Source: Campylobacteraceae bacterium (GTDB lineage Bacteria > Campylobacterota > Campylobacteria > Campylobacterales > Sulfurovaceae). Taken from it: a DNA stretch of 15,266 nt. How positions within the stretch are numbered: the first letter of the stretch is position 1; every line of letters starts with the position of its first letter. Made by a program: the position numbers and the translations under genes. This document shows positions 6,977 through 14,139 of the stretch, one piece after another. The DNA is taken from the NCBI GenBank assembly GCA_026982175.1, contig JALSHP010000240.1, forward strand, positions 1 to 15,266, in the 5' to 3' direction. The notes beneath the pieces were generated by a model. The model was not told the DNA's origin. It worked only from the letters and a program-made list of their open reading frames with translations, and did no database searches.

Positions 6977-8014
6977 TTAATAACTTACCACAAATCCATT
7001 AACACGTCCTGCGTATGCTTTAGCAGCTGAACGACTAGAGAAACCTGTTAAGATAACTTTATAGTATCGTCCAATCTTTTTTACTTTAGCTGGGTATCTA
7101 GCACTTTGGTTACTTGCAACAGCATCTGCTTTTCCTCTGCTACCAAATGCACCAACTTGTACTCCAAATCCAGAGCTACCTGTACTACTTGAAGAAGATA
7201 CCCCATAAGGATTGTTCACACTATATGAACCACCTGAAGTACTATAGTTTGGTTGAACAGGTGGAGTATATCCCCCAGATGTTCCTCCTTGAACAATAAA
7301 TGCACCTGGGAAACGGCTCTCTTTAAGTCTATTTGCTTCAGAAACAGATGAGATACCTTTCACAATTACTTTATTCATCGCTCCACGTTTAATATAGGCT
7401 GATTGTCCAGGGGCTAATGAGAGTCTATTCTTATACTCTTGTGCACTATAATAATCTTTTAATGCAGCAACTTGAAGATGAATTCCGCCACCTGTTGCTG
7501 ATGCAGAAGGAGTAGTTACAGGATAGTTACTAATGGTAGAAGATTGACTACTCGTTGTAGCATAAGGGTCACTGTAAACAGGAGCTGAACTAACATTAGT
7601 ATTGGTATTAGTATTTCCATTAGCATAAGGGTCAGGATAATTAGTAGTAGCAGTACCATAAGTATTTGTATCATAAGTATTTGTACCATAGCTTGGTTGA
7701 GTCGTAGTAGCTGTTGTTCCTGTACCTTGTTCTACACCATTATAGATACTCCCCTCACTGTAAACTGTTTGAGTAGGTGTCGTCATCACGGTGCCTACCT
7801 CTTGTTGTGTTCCACTATAAATTGTGCCACTTGAGGGTTGATATACAGAAGATTGAGGTTCTTCATAAACTGCACCTTGCGTCGAAGCTGTCGGTGTAGA
7901 TGCAGGGGTATTGTTATAAATCGTCTCTGCCGTATCTTGTTGGGCAGGTTTTACACAGCCAGAAGCGAGTAACAGGGTTGCTGTTGTTGTCATTAAAATA
8001 TTGAATTTTGTCAT
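6977..8014 (-). CDS. Lipoprotein with two SPOR domains
   Basis: A 345-residue probable lipoprotein. Residues 1-19 form a signal with the lipobox-like LASGC, so Cys20 would be acylated; the -3 residue is Ala rather than the usual Leu. Residues 25-175 are a low-complexity Thr/Ser/Tyr/Asn linker with repeated VY, IY and YG units. Two SPOR-like domains follow: 178-243, starting GIHLQVAAL, and 283-345, starting FGVQVGAFGS, each with the beta-alpha-beta pattern and the VIVKG/VILTG strand. SPOR domains bind denuded glycan at the division septum, so a role in peptidoglycan or septation is likely. No RlpA double-psi barrel is present. AAGGG precedes the ATG and TATAAT lies at 8042-8037. It is convergent with pabB. 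Confidence 0.85.
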   Translation of the reverse strand: MTKFNILMTTTATLLLASGCVKPAQQDTAETIYNNTPASTPTASTQGAVYEEPQSSVYQPSSGTIYSGTQQEVGTVMTTPTQTVYSEGSIYNGVEQGTGTTATTTQPSYGTNTYDTNTYGTATTNYPDPYANGNTNTNTNVSSAPVYSDPYATTSSQSSTISNYPVTTPSASATGGGIHLQVAALKDYYSAQEYKNRLSLAPGQSAYIKRGAMNKVIVKGISSVSEANRLKESRFPGAFIVQGGTSGGYTPPVQPNYSTSGGSYSVNNPYGVSSSSSTGSSGFGVQVGAFGSRGKADAVASNQSARYPAKVKKIGRYYKVILTGFSSRSAAKAYAGRVNGFVVSY

Positions 8015-8036
8015 AAATTCCCTTTTAGTTTTTCTT

Positions 8037-8042
8037 ATTATA
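8037..8042 (-). promoter_or_regulatory. -10 box of the SPOR lipoprotein gene
   Basis: TATAAT on the minus strand, 22 bases before the ATG, in the 76-base gap after the exonuclease gene. No -35 is evident. Confidence 0.45.
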
Positions 8043-8090
8043 ACAAGCTAATAGTATTATAAATATTAAACTTTATAATTATTAAGAGAT

Positions 8091-8897
8091 TTACGGTGCT
8101 TCATCCTTTTTCGATTCCAATTTAATTAAGGTTCTCTCTTTTCTACTTGAATTAGAAAAGCGTAATAAATCATCAGCCATCTCTACATAAGGAGGTAAGT
8201 TTTGAAAAGTAAGTTCTAAGAGTCGAGAGGTAACCAAGGCATCTGAAAATGCCCTATGTTGGGTATGTACTCCTAAATCCAATGTCTCACTTAAATAGGC
8301 TAAACCATAACGTTCACTCTCAATGGTTCTTCGTGCCAATTCAATGGAACATAGCCGTTGATTACCAATCGTTCCTAATCCAAAACGGTCAAAGGAGTAA
8401 TTTAAAAACCCATAATCAAAATTAACATTATGGGCAACAAAGATAGCATCTCCCATAAACACACGTAACTTACTTAAAACCTCTAATTGTGTAGGGGCAT
8501 TGAGTAAATCTTCGGGCAAAATACCCGTGATTTTAGAGATATATTCAGGTAAAAAGGCACACTCTACAAAGCTTTCAAAACGGTCAACTATTTCACCATT
8601 TTGAAGTATGACTGCACCCACTTCAATCACTTGTGCCGTTTCAGGTTTAGAGCCATTGGTCTCAATATCAATGACACAATATCGCTGTTGCCTATAAGTC
8701 GTAAAAAATGTCTCTAATCTGTAGCGTCCATCTACTTCCATAATCGGATAACCAGAAGCTTGTAATAAAATAAAAATTGTATCAAAATCTTCAAGAAATG
8801 AACCATGTTTACGAACAATACGTTCATAAGACGCAACCGAGAGATACCCCTCATTCCGTCTAAATCCTGCTGTTAACGCTTCATATATTTTTTGCAT
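8091..8897 (-). CDS. DEDDh 3'-5' exonuclease (DnaQ/epsilon-like)
   Basis: A 268-residue nuclease. The DEDDh motifs are complete: Asp77 and Glu79 in VIDIETNG (Exo I), Asp161 in HNVNFDYGF (Exo II), and His214 and Asp219 in HRAFSDA (Exo III). It resembles the proofreading subunit epsilon of DNA polymerase III. Residues 1-70 are an extra helical domain seen in DnaQ-like proteins of this phylum. No clear clamp-binding peptide such as QLxLF is visible, so it may be a stand-alone exonuclease rather than the polymerase subunit. The start ATG lies inside trpF and the two genes overlap by 17 bases in different frames; the ribosome site is poor, so coupling to trpF translation is likely. It is last in the rpe-trpF-exonuclease unit. 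Confidence 0.9.
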   Translation of the reverse strand: MQKIYEALTAGFRRNEGYLSVASYERIVRKHGSFLEDFDTIFILLQASGYPIMEVDGRYRLETFFTTYRQQRYCVIDIETNGSKPETAQVIEVGAVILQNGEIVDRFESFVECAFLPEYISKITGILPEDLLNAPTQLEVLSKLRVFMGDAIFVAHNVNFDYGFLNYSFDRFGLGTIGNQRLCSIELARRTIESERYGLAYLSETLDLGVHTQHRAFSDALVTSRLLELTFQNLPPYVEMADDLLRFSNSSRKERTLIKLESKKDEAP

Positions 8898-9471
8898 TGG
8901 CTATAAACTTACTTACCTTTTCATAATCTTTCTTACCTTTCATTCGCTCCACACCAGAACTTACATCAACGCCATAAAAATTATATTTTTTTAATTCATG
9001 TAAATTATCAGCAGTTAATCCACCTGCTAAAATAATTTTAGAACAATCTATTCCATCAAACCACTCTAAATTAAGCCGTTTTCCTGAACCTCCATAAGCT
9101 TCGCAATAGACATCTACCAAACGGTATCGCTCTTTATATTGCAAAATATCTTTAGGCTCTTTTGCCCGAATGACAGGCATTGCTTTAGATCCAATCATAT
9201 CTAAGGCTTCCGCATCCACTTCAAAGTGAATTTGACACAAGGTTAAATCGCAATAGTTAGAGATAGTATCAATGGTATCCACCCCTTCATTCACAAATAA
9301 CCCTACTCTCCCTATAAAAGGAGGCAATTTTTCAATGATTTTTTTCGCATCACTGGGTTTTATATAACGTGGTGATTTATTGTAAAATACAAATCCTAAG
9401 GCATCAGCTCCTGCTTCAATCGCTTGTAGGGCATCTTGTAAATTGGTAATACCACATATCTTAACTCTCAT
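8881..9471 (-). CDS. trpF: Phosphoribosylanthranilate isomerase
   Basis: A 196-residue TIM-barrel enzyme that isomerises N-(5'-phosphoribosyl)anthranilate, the third step of tryptophan synthesis. KICGIT carries the catalytic base Cys6, and Asp120 in RLVDVYCEAYGGSG is the likely general acid. Phosphate-binding turns are YGGSG (126-130), LAGGLT (148-153) and DVSSGVE (169-175). The usual QLHG is CQIHFE here (79-84). GAGGAG precedes the ATG. No other trp gene is near; trpF sits between rpe (38 bases upstream) and the exonuclease gene, which it overlaps. Its length is normal for a single-function TrpF. Confidence 0.96.
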   Translation of the reverse strand: MRVKICGITNLQDALQAIEAGADALGFVFYNKSPRYIKPSDAKKIIEKLPPFIGRVGLFVNEGVDTIDTISNYCDLTLCQIHFEVDAEALDMIGSKAMPVIRAKEPKDILQYKERYRLVDVYCEAYGGSGKRLNLEWFDGIDCSKIILAGGLTADNLHELKKYNFYGVDVSSGVERMKGKKDYEKVSKFIANAKNI

Positions 9472-9509
9472 TCATATACTCCTCTATACTTCCCTCAAAG
9501 TAGAGAAAA

Positions 9510-10154
9510 TTATACCTTTAAAGAGTCAATAGCATCCTTATATCCATTCTCATTTCCAAAAACATAAGAACCTGCGACTACTACATTCACACCTACCTCT
9601 TTTAAAAGTGCTATATTTTTATCACTTACGCCTCCATCTACCTCAATCAAACAATCAGGGTTGTGTCGTTCTATGAGTGCTTTTAAACGCTTAGCACGTT
9701 CAAGCACAGAGGGGATAAACTTCTGTCCTCCAAATCCAGGATTAACAGACATAAGCAGTACCATATCAACATCAGCCAATAGAAATTCTACTGATTCTGG
9801 TGGGGTATGTGGGTTCAAAACAATGGCAGGACGAATACCTAAAGAGCGAATTTTTTGAACAAGTCGATGAGGATGTTTCTCCTCCTCTATATGAAAAGAG
9901 ATAAATTCAGGTTTTAAAGGGGCAAATAGCTCTACAAAAAAACTGTTATTCTCTACCATTAGATGTATATCTAAAGGTTTTGTAGCAACTTTGGCTACTG
10001 AAGAGACCACCACAGGACCAATGGTTAAGTTGGGTACAAAATGACCATCCATAACATCAACATGTACAAAGTCACACCCTGCTTCACAAATCGCTTCTAC
10101 ATCACGGGCCAAATTTCCAAAATCAGCCGACAAAATACTTGGGGCAATTAACAT
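9510..10154 (-). CDS. rpe: Ribulose-phosphate 3-epimerase
   Basis: A 214-residue TIM-barrel enzyme that interconverts ribulose-5-phosphate and xylulose-5-phosphate in the pentose phosphate pathway (and in the Calvin cycle where present). Family residues are all present: Ser8 in APSILSADF, metal ligands His31, Asp33, His64 and Asp173, in HVDVMDGHFVPN, LDIHLMVE and EVDGGV, and the phosphate site MSVNPGFGGQKF (135-146). TAGGA precedes the ATG, and TATAAT lies at 10187-10182. It is the first gene of a minus-strand unit with trpF and the exonuclease gene, divergent from rpmB. Confidence 0.97.
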   Translation of the reverse strand: MLIAPSILSADFGNLARDVEAICEAGCDFVHVDVMDGHFVPNLTIGPVVVSSVAKVATKPLDIHLMVENNSFFVELFAPLKPEFISFHIEEEKHPHRLVQKIRSLGIRPAIVLNPHTPPESVEFLLADVDMVLLMSVNPGFGGQKFIPSVLERAKRLKALIERHNPDCLIEVDGGVSDKNIALLKEVGVNVVVAGSYVFGNENGYKDAIDSLKV

Positions 10155-10181
10155 TTACTATCCTAAAATTAAACTTTGCGT

Positions 10182-10187
10182 ATTATA
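10182..10187 (-). promoter_or_regulatory. rpe operon -10 box
   Basis: TATAAT on the minus strand, 28 bases before the rpe ATG; the hexamer 17 bases upstream, TGTTAA, is a weak -35. It is back to back with the rpmB promoter about 50 bases away. Confidence 0.55.
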
Positions 10188-10233
10188 GCTAATTTATAAC
10201 GAATTTAACATCACGACTTAAGTATTAATTCCC

Positions 10234-10239
10234 TATAAT
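10234..10239 (+). promoter_or_regulatory. rpmB -10 box
   Basis: TATAAT 67 bases before the rpmB ATG, giving a leader of about 60 bases that contains AAAAGG before the start. There is no good -35. The leader holds no hairpin I can see. Confidence 0.5.
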
Positions 10240-10306
10240 TGCAAAACTTTTTATGAGCCATTCAATTGTGCTTCATAAACATTATTTATTACAAAAGGTA
10301 TTTATT

Positions 10307-10525
10307 ATGGCAAGAAGATGTGATGTAACAGGAAAAGGTCCATTGGTTGGAAACAATGTATCTCATGCAAACAACAAGACAAAAAGAAGACAACTTCCAA
10401 ACCTTAGAAGTGTAAAAATTACACTTGAAGATGGGACAACTAAAAAGATTAAAGTAGCGGCTTCTACACTTAGAACCATGAAGAAAAAAGCTGCTGAAGC
10501 TACAGCAGAGACTACAGAGGCGTAA
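10307..10525 (+). CDS. rpmB: 50S ribosomal protein L28
   Basis: A 72-residue basic ribosomal protein. It opens MARRCDVTGKGP, the family signature, followed by GNNVSHANNKTKRRQLPNL and a C-terminal Lys/Ala/Thr tail. Only one Cys is present, so this is the zinc-free form. The start is chosen at 10307 because AAAAGG lies nine bases before it and the family starts MARRC; a longer frame from 10253 adds 18 unrelated residues. The K+ channel gene starts 19 bases after its stop, with no promoter between them, so both are likely on one transcript. Confidence 0.97.
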   Translation: MARRCDVTGKGPLVGNNVSHANNKTKRRQLPNLRSVKITLEDGTTKKIKVAASTLRTMKKKAAEATAETTEA

Positions 10526-10540
10526 CTTACGCCCTTACGC
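10520..10540 (+). other. Hairpin at the rpmB stop codon
   Basis: GCGTAA at 10520-10525 (which includes the stop) can pair with either of two TTACGC copies, at 10527-10532 or 10535-10540. The second pairing has a nine-base loop and is followed by TATTTTGG, like a weak terminator or attenuator that would lower channel-gene expression relative to L28. The stem is only six pairs. Confidence 0.35.
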
Positions 10541-10544
10541 TATT

Positions 10545-11678
10545 TTGGCAACACAAAATAGATTTTTAAAGTTTCTCAACTGGCGAGTAACTTCAAAACC
10601 CCATATAACTCTAAATGATGAGTTATATCTACTACTAGCCCCTTTTAGACTCCCCCTTATTTTAACTATTTTGACCATGATGTTTGGAACATTTGGTTAT
10701 ATTATTATTGATGACATGTCCCTACTTGATGCCTTATATCAAACAGGTATTACCTTTACTACGGTTGGTTTTGGAGAGATGGCCCCCATTTCAGACTTAG
10801 GGCGTATCTTTACCATTTCACTGATTATTTTTGGATTTTTAGTTTTTACGGTTGCCATTGGTATTATTGTTGATGTTCTTAATAAGGGAGACCTAATTAA
10901 AGTTATAAAGGAGAGAAGAATGCTCTATGACATTGCACGACTCAAACAACATTTTGTTATCTGTTACCATAATGAATTTACCATTCAAGTAACCAAACAT
11001 CTACGTGAGAGTCACATTCCCTTTGTGGTCATTGACCCCAATGAGAACTTAGCAGAGTTGGCTGAGAAATATAGCTATCCCTATTTTGTAACAGCTGACC
11101 CTCACACAGAAACAGCCATTCTAAAGTCACACCTCTCTTCAGCCAAAGGGGTTATTACCTTGGGTGCAAATATTGCTGATAACATTGCCACCATCGCCTC
11201 TGCACGTCTCTACGAAAAAGAGATACGCCGACGACGACCTTTTCTCATTATCTCCAATGCACCAACAGTTATTGATGAAGAGAAACTCTTAAAATTAGGG
11301 GCAGACAAAGTCGTCACCCCTACCAATATTATGGCACAACGTATCAATGCCATGGCCATTCGTCCTGACATGGAGAACCTACTTCAAGAGTTTCTCTACA
11401 AACAAGATACCCCACTCGATATGGAAGAGGCACGAATTAGTAAAACCTCCTGGATAACGCTCAAAAAGATTAAAGATGCCTCTTTCTTTAGAGAGATTGC
11501 CAATGTAACGATTATTGGTTTACGCCACAGAGATGGCAAGTTTATCCCCATGCCAAAAGGCGATACCACCATTACAGCAGGTTCTAAACTGCTACTCATT
11601 GGACCTAGTGAGGGGATTAAAAAAGTAAGAAGAATATTAAGAAAAAACATAAAACCAGAGGAGATTCAAAATGTTTAA
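10545..11678 (+). CDS. Potassium channel with RCK (TrkA-N/TrkA-C) domains
   Basis: A 377-residue two-helix K+ channel. TM1 spans about 35-55, the pore loop ends in TTVGFGE (72-78; the usual filter is TVGYG), and TM2 spans 87-111. A cytoplasmic RCK_N region covers 135-265 and an RCK_C (TrkA-C) region 295-370. The Rossmann glycines are missing: beta-1 reads HFVICYHNEFT where the family has CGxGxxG, while an acidic residue after beta-2 (VVIDPN, Asp164) is kept. NAD or nucleotide gating may therefore be altered. The TTG start gives the best N-terminus (next Met is well inside TM1) but has no ribosome site, so coupling to rpmB is possible. It overlaps argJ by eight bases. Confidence 0.88.
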   Translation: MATQNRFLKFLNWRVTSKPHITLNDELYLLLAPFRLPLILTILTMMFGTFGYIIIDDMSLLDALYQTGITFTTVGFGEMAPISDLGRIFTISLIIFGFLVFTVAIGIIVDVLNKGDLIKVIKERRMLYDIARLKQHFVICYHNEFTIQVTKHLRESHIPFVVIDPNENLAELAEKYSYPYFVTADPHTETAILKSHLSSAKGVITLGANIADNIATIASARLYEKEIRRRRPFLIISNAPTVIDEEKLLKLGADKVVTPTNIMAQRINAMAIRPDMENLLQEFLYKQDTPLDMEEARISKTSWITLKKIKDASFFREIANVTIIGLRHRDGKFIPMPKGDTTITAGSKLLLIGPSEGIKKVRRILRKNIKPEEIQNV

Positions 11679-12858
11679 CCTATTGTCACTAAAAGGTGGA
11701 CTCAACAATGTACAAGGCTTCTACTCTGATGGCGTGAATGTGGGCATGAAAGAGAGTAAAGATGGCGATGTTGCTTTTATTCGTTCCCAAGTTCCTTGTG
11801 AAATTACCACAAAGTTTACCTCTAATAAATTTCAAGCTGCTCCTATTAAGCACTATCAACAATACCCTAAAGATTTTAAAACTGACTTTATCTTAATGAA
11901 TGCTAAAAATGCCAATGCCATGACAGGTAAAAAAGGCATCGAAGATATTGAAGCTATCTTTAAAGCACTTGAAAATCATCAAAAGGTACAAAACCCTATT
12001 ATGTCCTCCACAGGGGTCATAGGCTATCGTTTAGACCAAGAAAAAATCACTTCTGCTTTTTCTAAATTTAATTACGGTGCAAAAAATTCAGATAAAACAG
12101 CCCGTGCTATCATGACCACCGATAGCTTTAAAAAAGAGTTAGCATTTAAAGTCACCCTTGATGATGGAGATAGTTTTACCATTGCAGGTATCTGTAAAGG
12201 AGCAGGAATGATTAACCCTGCCATGGCGACCATGCTCTGTTTTATCACAACCGATGCACCTATTCCCAAGTCCGATATGGAAGAGCTTTTAGATGAGGCG
12301 ACCGAGAACTCTTTTAACCGTATATCTGTTGATGGTGACACCTCAACCAATGACACCATTATGTTACTCTCAAATGGTCTCTCTAATGCTTACCATAAAG
12401 AAGCGTTCAAAATCGCTTTAGAAAAGATAACCTTTGAACTCGCCATGATGATTTTAAAAGATGGAGAAGGAGCAACAAAAATGGTCGCTTTTGAAGTCAA
12501 AGGAGCAAAGAGTACCCAAGAGGCACAAAAAGCCTCCATGGCACTCTCTAACTCTCTTTTAGTCAAAACTGCTCTCTTTGGAGAAGACCCAAATTGGGGA
12601 CGAATTGCCTCTACTATTGGGGCAAGTGGCGTTACCTGTGATGAGACCACCTTAACCATTCACTACGATAATCTACTCATCTATTCCAATGAACAAAGAG
12701 AGTTAGACAAAGAACGTGAAGATAAAGCCTACAAAATCATGAAAAATGAGAGTTTCAAAGTCACCTGTGACCTTGGAGTAGGAGAAGAAAGCTACACCTC
12801 TTATGGATGTGACCTCTCTTATGATTATGTTAAAATCAATGCTGAATATCGGACATGA
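11671..12858 (+). CDS. argJ: Glutamate N-acetyltransferase / amino-acid acetyltransferase ArgJ
   Basis: A 395-residue enzyme of arginine synthesis. It moves the acetyl group from N-acetylornithine to glutamate, recycling acetyl, and bifunctional forms also use acetyl-CoA. Key features are STGVIG (113-118), KGAGMINPAMATML (176-189) with the autocleavage site Ala186/Thr187 (Thr187 becomes the nucleophile of the beta chain), DGDTSTND near 216-223, EDPNWGR, and the C-terminal NAEYRT. AGGAG lies eight bases before the ATG. It begins within the last codons of the channel gene, so the two are coupled. Whether it is mono- or bifunctional cannot be told from sequence alone. Confidence 0.97.
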   Translation: MFNLLSLKGGLNNVQGFYSDGVNVGMKESKDGDVAFIRSQVPCEITTKFTSNKFQAAPIKHYQQYPKDFKTDFILMNAKNANAMTGKKGIEDIEAIFKALENHQKVQNPIMSSTGVIGYRLDQEKITSAFSKFNYGAKNSDKTARAIMTTDSFKKELAFKVTLDDGDSFTIAGICKGAGMINPAMATMLCFITTDAPIPKSDMEELLDEATENSFNRISVDGDTSTNDTIMLLSNGLSNAYHKEAFKIALEKITFELAMMILKDGEGATKMVAFEVKGAKSTQEAQKASMALSNSLLVKTALFGEDPNWGRIASTIGASGVTCDETTLTIHYDNLLIYSNEQRELDKEREDKAYKIMKNESFKVTCDLGVGEESYTSYGCDLSYDYVKINAEYRT

Positions 12859-12894
12859 AAAGTCTAAAATATGAACAATTGTTCTCAAGTTAAT

Positions 12895-12950
12895 AGTATA
12901 AAACATAATAAAACTTATTTTATACTTAAATTAAATTTTTAAGTATAAAA
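12895..12950. repeat. Three alternating AGTATAAAA half-sites with a 13-bp inverted repeat
   Basis: AGTATAAAA occurs at 12895-12903 and 12942-12950, and its exact reverse complement at 12918-12926. The gaps are 14 and 15 bases. The last two extend to a perfect 13-base inverted repeat (12918-12930 and 12938-12950, seven-base loop). It lies between argJ and the next promoter. It could be an argJ 3' hairpin or an operator array; no T-run follows, so a standard terminator is unlikely. Confidence 0.6.
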
Positions 12951-12987
12951 ATAATAATAATTTAACTTACTCAAACTTAATTTTTTC

Positions 12988-12993
12988 TATAAT
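12988..12993 (+). promoter_or_regulatory. -10 box of the four-helix membrane protein gene
   Basis: TATAAT 39 bases before the TTG start at 13033, in very AT-rich sequence just after the AGTATAAAA array. No -35 is clear. Confidence 0.4.
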
Positions 12994-13032
12994 TTAAATA
13001 TTAAAAAAATAAATAAATTATAGGAAAAACGC

Positions 13033-13476
13033 TTGACCAATCTAAAAAGTTCCTCTTCTACTGTTAACTTTTTTCAATCCATACTCATTGGATTCATTCT
13101 TTCGTTAACCATTGCCCCTATTATTCTTTTTTTGACTACGGCTGAGCTATCATGGGTTATCATGGCGACACTCATCTGGACGATTGGGTCTATTTTGGTT
13201 TTTCACCCTTTTGTCATCTACATCTACCCTCACCTTATGACCAAACTTAGTGTCTATCTTTTGACCTCATTGCTTATTTTTGTCTCAACATGGCTCAATA
13301 TCACCCTCATTACGTCTCTTTTACCTTATGATTATCTCTACTATGAGCTTCTCAACCGAACCATTACACAGATTGCCCTATGGGGTGCAATCTATATCAT
13401 TTTTCTCAATGCCCTCATTAGCAACTTGCTCATTATCTCAAACATTGAGTTTTACAAAGAAGAACAACTCTTTTAA
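13033..13476 (+). CDS. Four-helix inner-membrane protein of unknown function
   Basis: A 147-residue protein with four predicted membrane helices, about 14-35, 40-64, 72-97 and 111-136, a short polar N-terminus (TNLKSSSST) and an acidic/basic tail (YKEEQLF). I recognise no family motif, and no charged residues stand out inside the helices. The start is TTG at 13033 because AGGA lies seven bases before it and no ATG gives a complete first helix. It precedes acpS on the same strand with a 45-base gap, but acpS has its own promoter-like box, so co-transcription is uncertain. Confidence 0.7.
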   Translation: MTNLKSSSSTVNFFQSILIGFILSLTIAPIILFLTTAELSWVIMATLIWTIGSILVFHPFVIYIYPHLMTKLSVYLLTSLLIFVSTWLNITLITSLLPYDYLYYELLNRTITQIALWGAIYIIFLNALISNLLIISNIEFYKEEQLF

Positions 13477-13509
13477 TGCTACTACTCTCTTTTTTGTGCT
13501 TCATTATAT

Positions 13510-13515
13510 TATACT
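13510..13515 (+). promoter_or_regulatory. acpS -10 box, possible leaderless start
   Basis: TATACT ends only six bases before the acpS ATG, so transcription would start at or within a base or two of the A of ATG. No ribosome site exists in the 45 bases between the preceding stop and this ATG, which fits a leaderless mRNA. Confidence 0.4.
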
Positions 13516-13521
13516 AAGCTC

Positions 13522-13872
13522 ATGAAAATTGGAACAGACATAACGGTCATTTCTCGTTTAGAGAACTCCGTCAAAAAATTTGGTACGAAATTTTTAGATA
13601 GATTTCTAACTAAAGAGGAACAAAATAGCCTTTCACAAAAGCCTGAAAGTATCGCAGGGTATTGGTCTGCCAAAGAGGCTGTCTCAAAAGCCTTAGGGTG
13701 TGGCATTGGTGCTGAACTTGGCTTTCATGACATTATGCTCTACAAAGATGACAAACAAGCACCCCACTTTAAGCTAAGTGAAAAAGCACAAGCCTTTCAT
13801 CAGATTAAAAGCTCCTCCCTATCTATTGCCCATGATGGTGGTTTTGCCATTGCTGTGGTGGTAATAGAGTAG
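13522..13872 (+). CDS. acpS: Holo-[acyl-carrier-protein] synthase
   Basis: A 116-residue transferase that moves 4'-phosphopantetheine from CoA to a serine of acyl carrier protein, switching on fatty acid synthesis. MKIGTDITVISR carries the Mg-binding Asp6, and WSAKEAVSKALGCGIG (48-63) carries Glu52 and Lys56 of the signature WxxKEAxxK. RFLTKEE (27-33) and the C-terminal LSIAHDGGFAIAVVV also match. The length is normal. The ATG is fixed by the family start but lacks a ribosome site. The gene ends eight bases before the end of a minus-strand remnant. Confidence 0.96.
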   Translation: MKIGTDITVISRLENSVKKFGTKFLDRFLTKEEQNSLSQKPESIAGYWSAKEAVSKALGCGIGAELGFHDIMLYKDDKQAPHFKLSEKAQAFHQIKSSSLSIAHDGGFAIAVVVIE

Positions 13873-13879
13873 AAAATAA

Positions 13880-14011
13880 CTACTGTTCTTTCCTACTTTG
13901 CATATATTCCAACAGTTCTTCTTTTGAGAGTTTGAGCAGTTTTTTAATGATGGTGTTCACTACCATCTGTTTATCTTTTCCTTCAAAGTCACAAAGTATC
14001 GACAAAACCAT
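13880..14011 (-). pseudogene. C-terminal remnant, probable Rpn/PD-(D/E)XK-type gene
   Basis: A 43-codon open stretch on the minus strand, too short for most gene finders. It reads MVLSILCDFEGKDKQ, then VVNTIIKKLLKLSKEELLEY, an amphipathic helical tail. From memory this resembles the C-terminal end of the Rpn-like/PD-(D/E)XK transposase-type proteins common in this phylum; I could not check it. An in-frame stop lies 18 bases before the ATG. The matching N-terminal remnant lies upstream on the same strand at 14140-14322, in the right order for a gene whose middle was deleted. Confidence 0.4.
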
Positions 14012-14075
14012 ATTAGCATATATTTTTTAGATACATTCTTTTTGAACCATCTATCCTATATTTATGCGAATTTAT

Positions 14076-14106
14076 GTCGGGATGGGGGCAACCCGACCTA
14101 CGGCTG
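14076..14106 (+). repeat. REP-like palindrome with CTACGG tail, copy 1
   Basis: GTCGGG (14076-14081) and CCCGAC (14092-14097) enclose a ten-base G-rich loop, followed by CTACGGCTG (14098-14106). It is far more GC-rich than its surroundings. The form 'palindrome plus CCTACGG' recalls REP-like intergenic repeats of many Proteobacteria. It lies between the two gene remnants and pairs with copy 2. Confidence 0.55.
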
Positions 14107-14139
14107 TATGGTGTTTTTTATCTTATAAATTTATTTGAA

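Noticed and set aside
6977..8014. CRISPR- or VNTR-like array in the low-complexity linker
   Set aside because: The repeats are short and irregular at the DNA level and lie within a coherent lipoprotein frame.
8056..8079. An ATTATAAA/TTTATAAT inverted repeat after the exonuclease gene
   Set aside because: It is AT only, overlaps the SPOR-gene promoter area, and has no following T-run, so I do not call it a terminator.
10253..10306. A longer L28 from an upstream ATG
   Set aside because: L28 begins MARRC; the upstream codons lack a ribosome site and lie in the mRNA leader.
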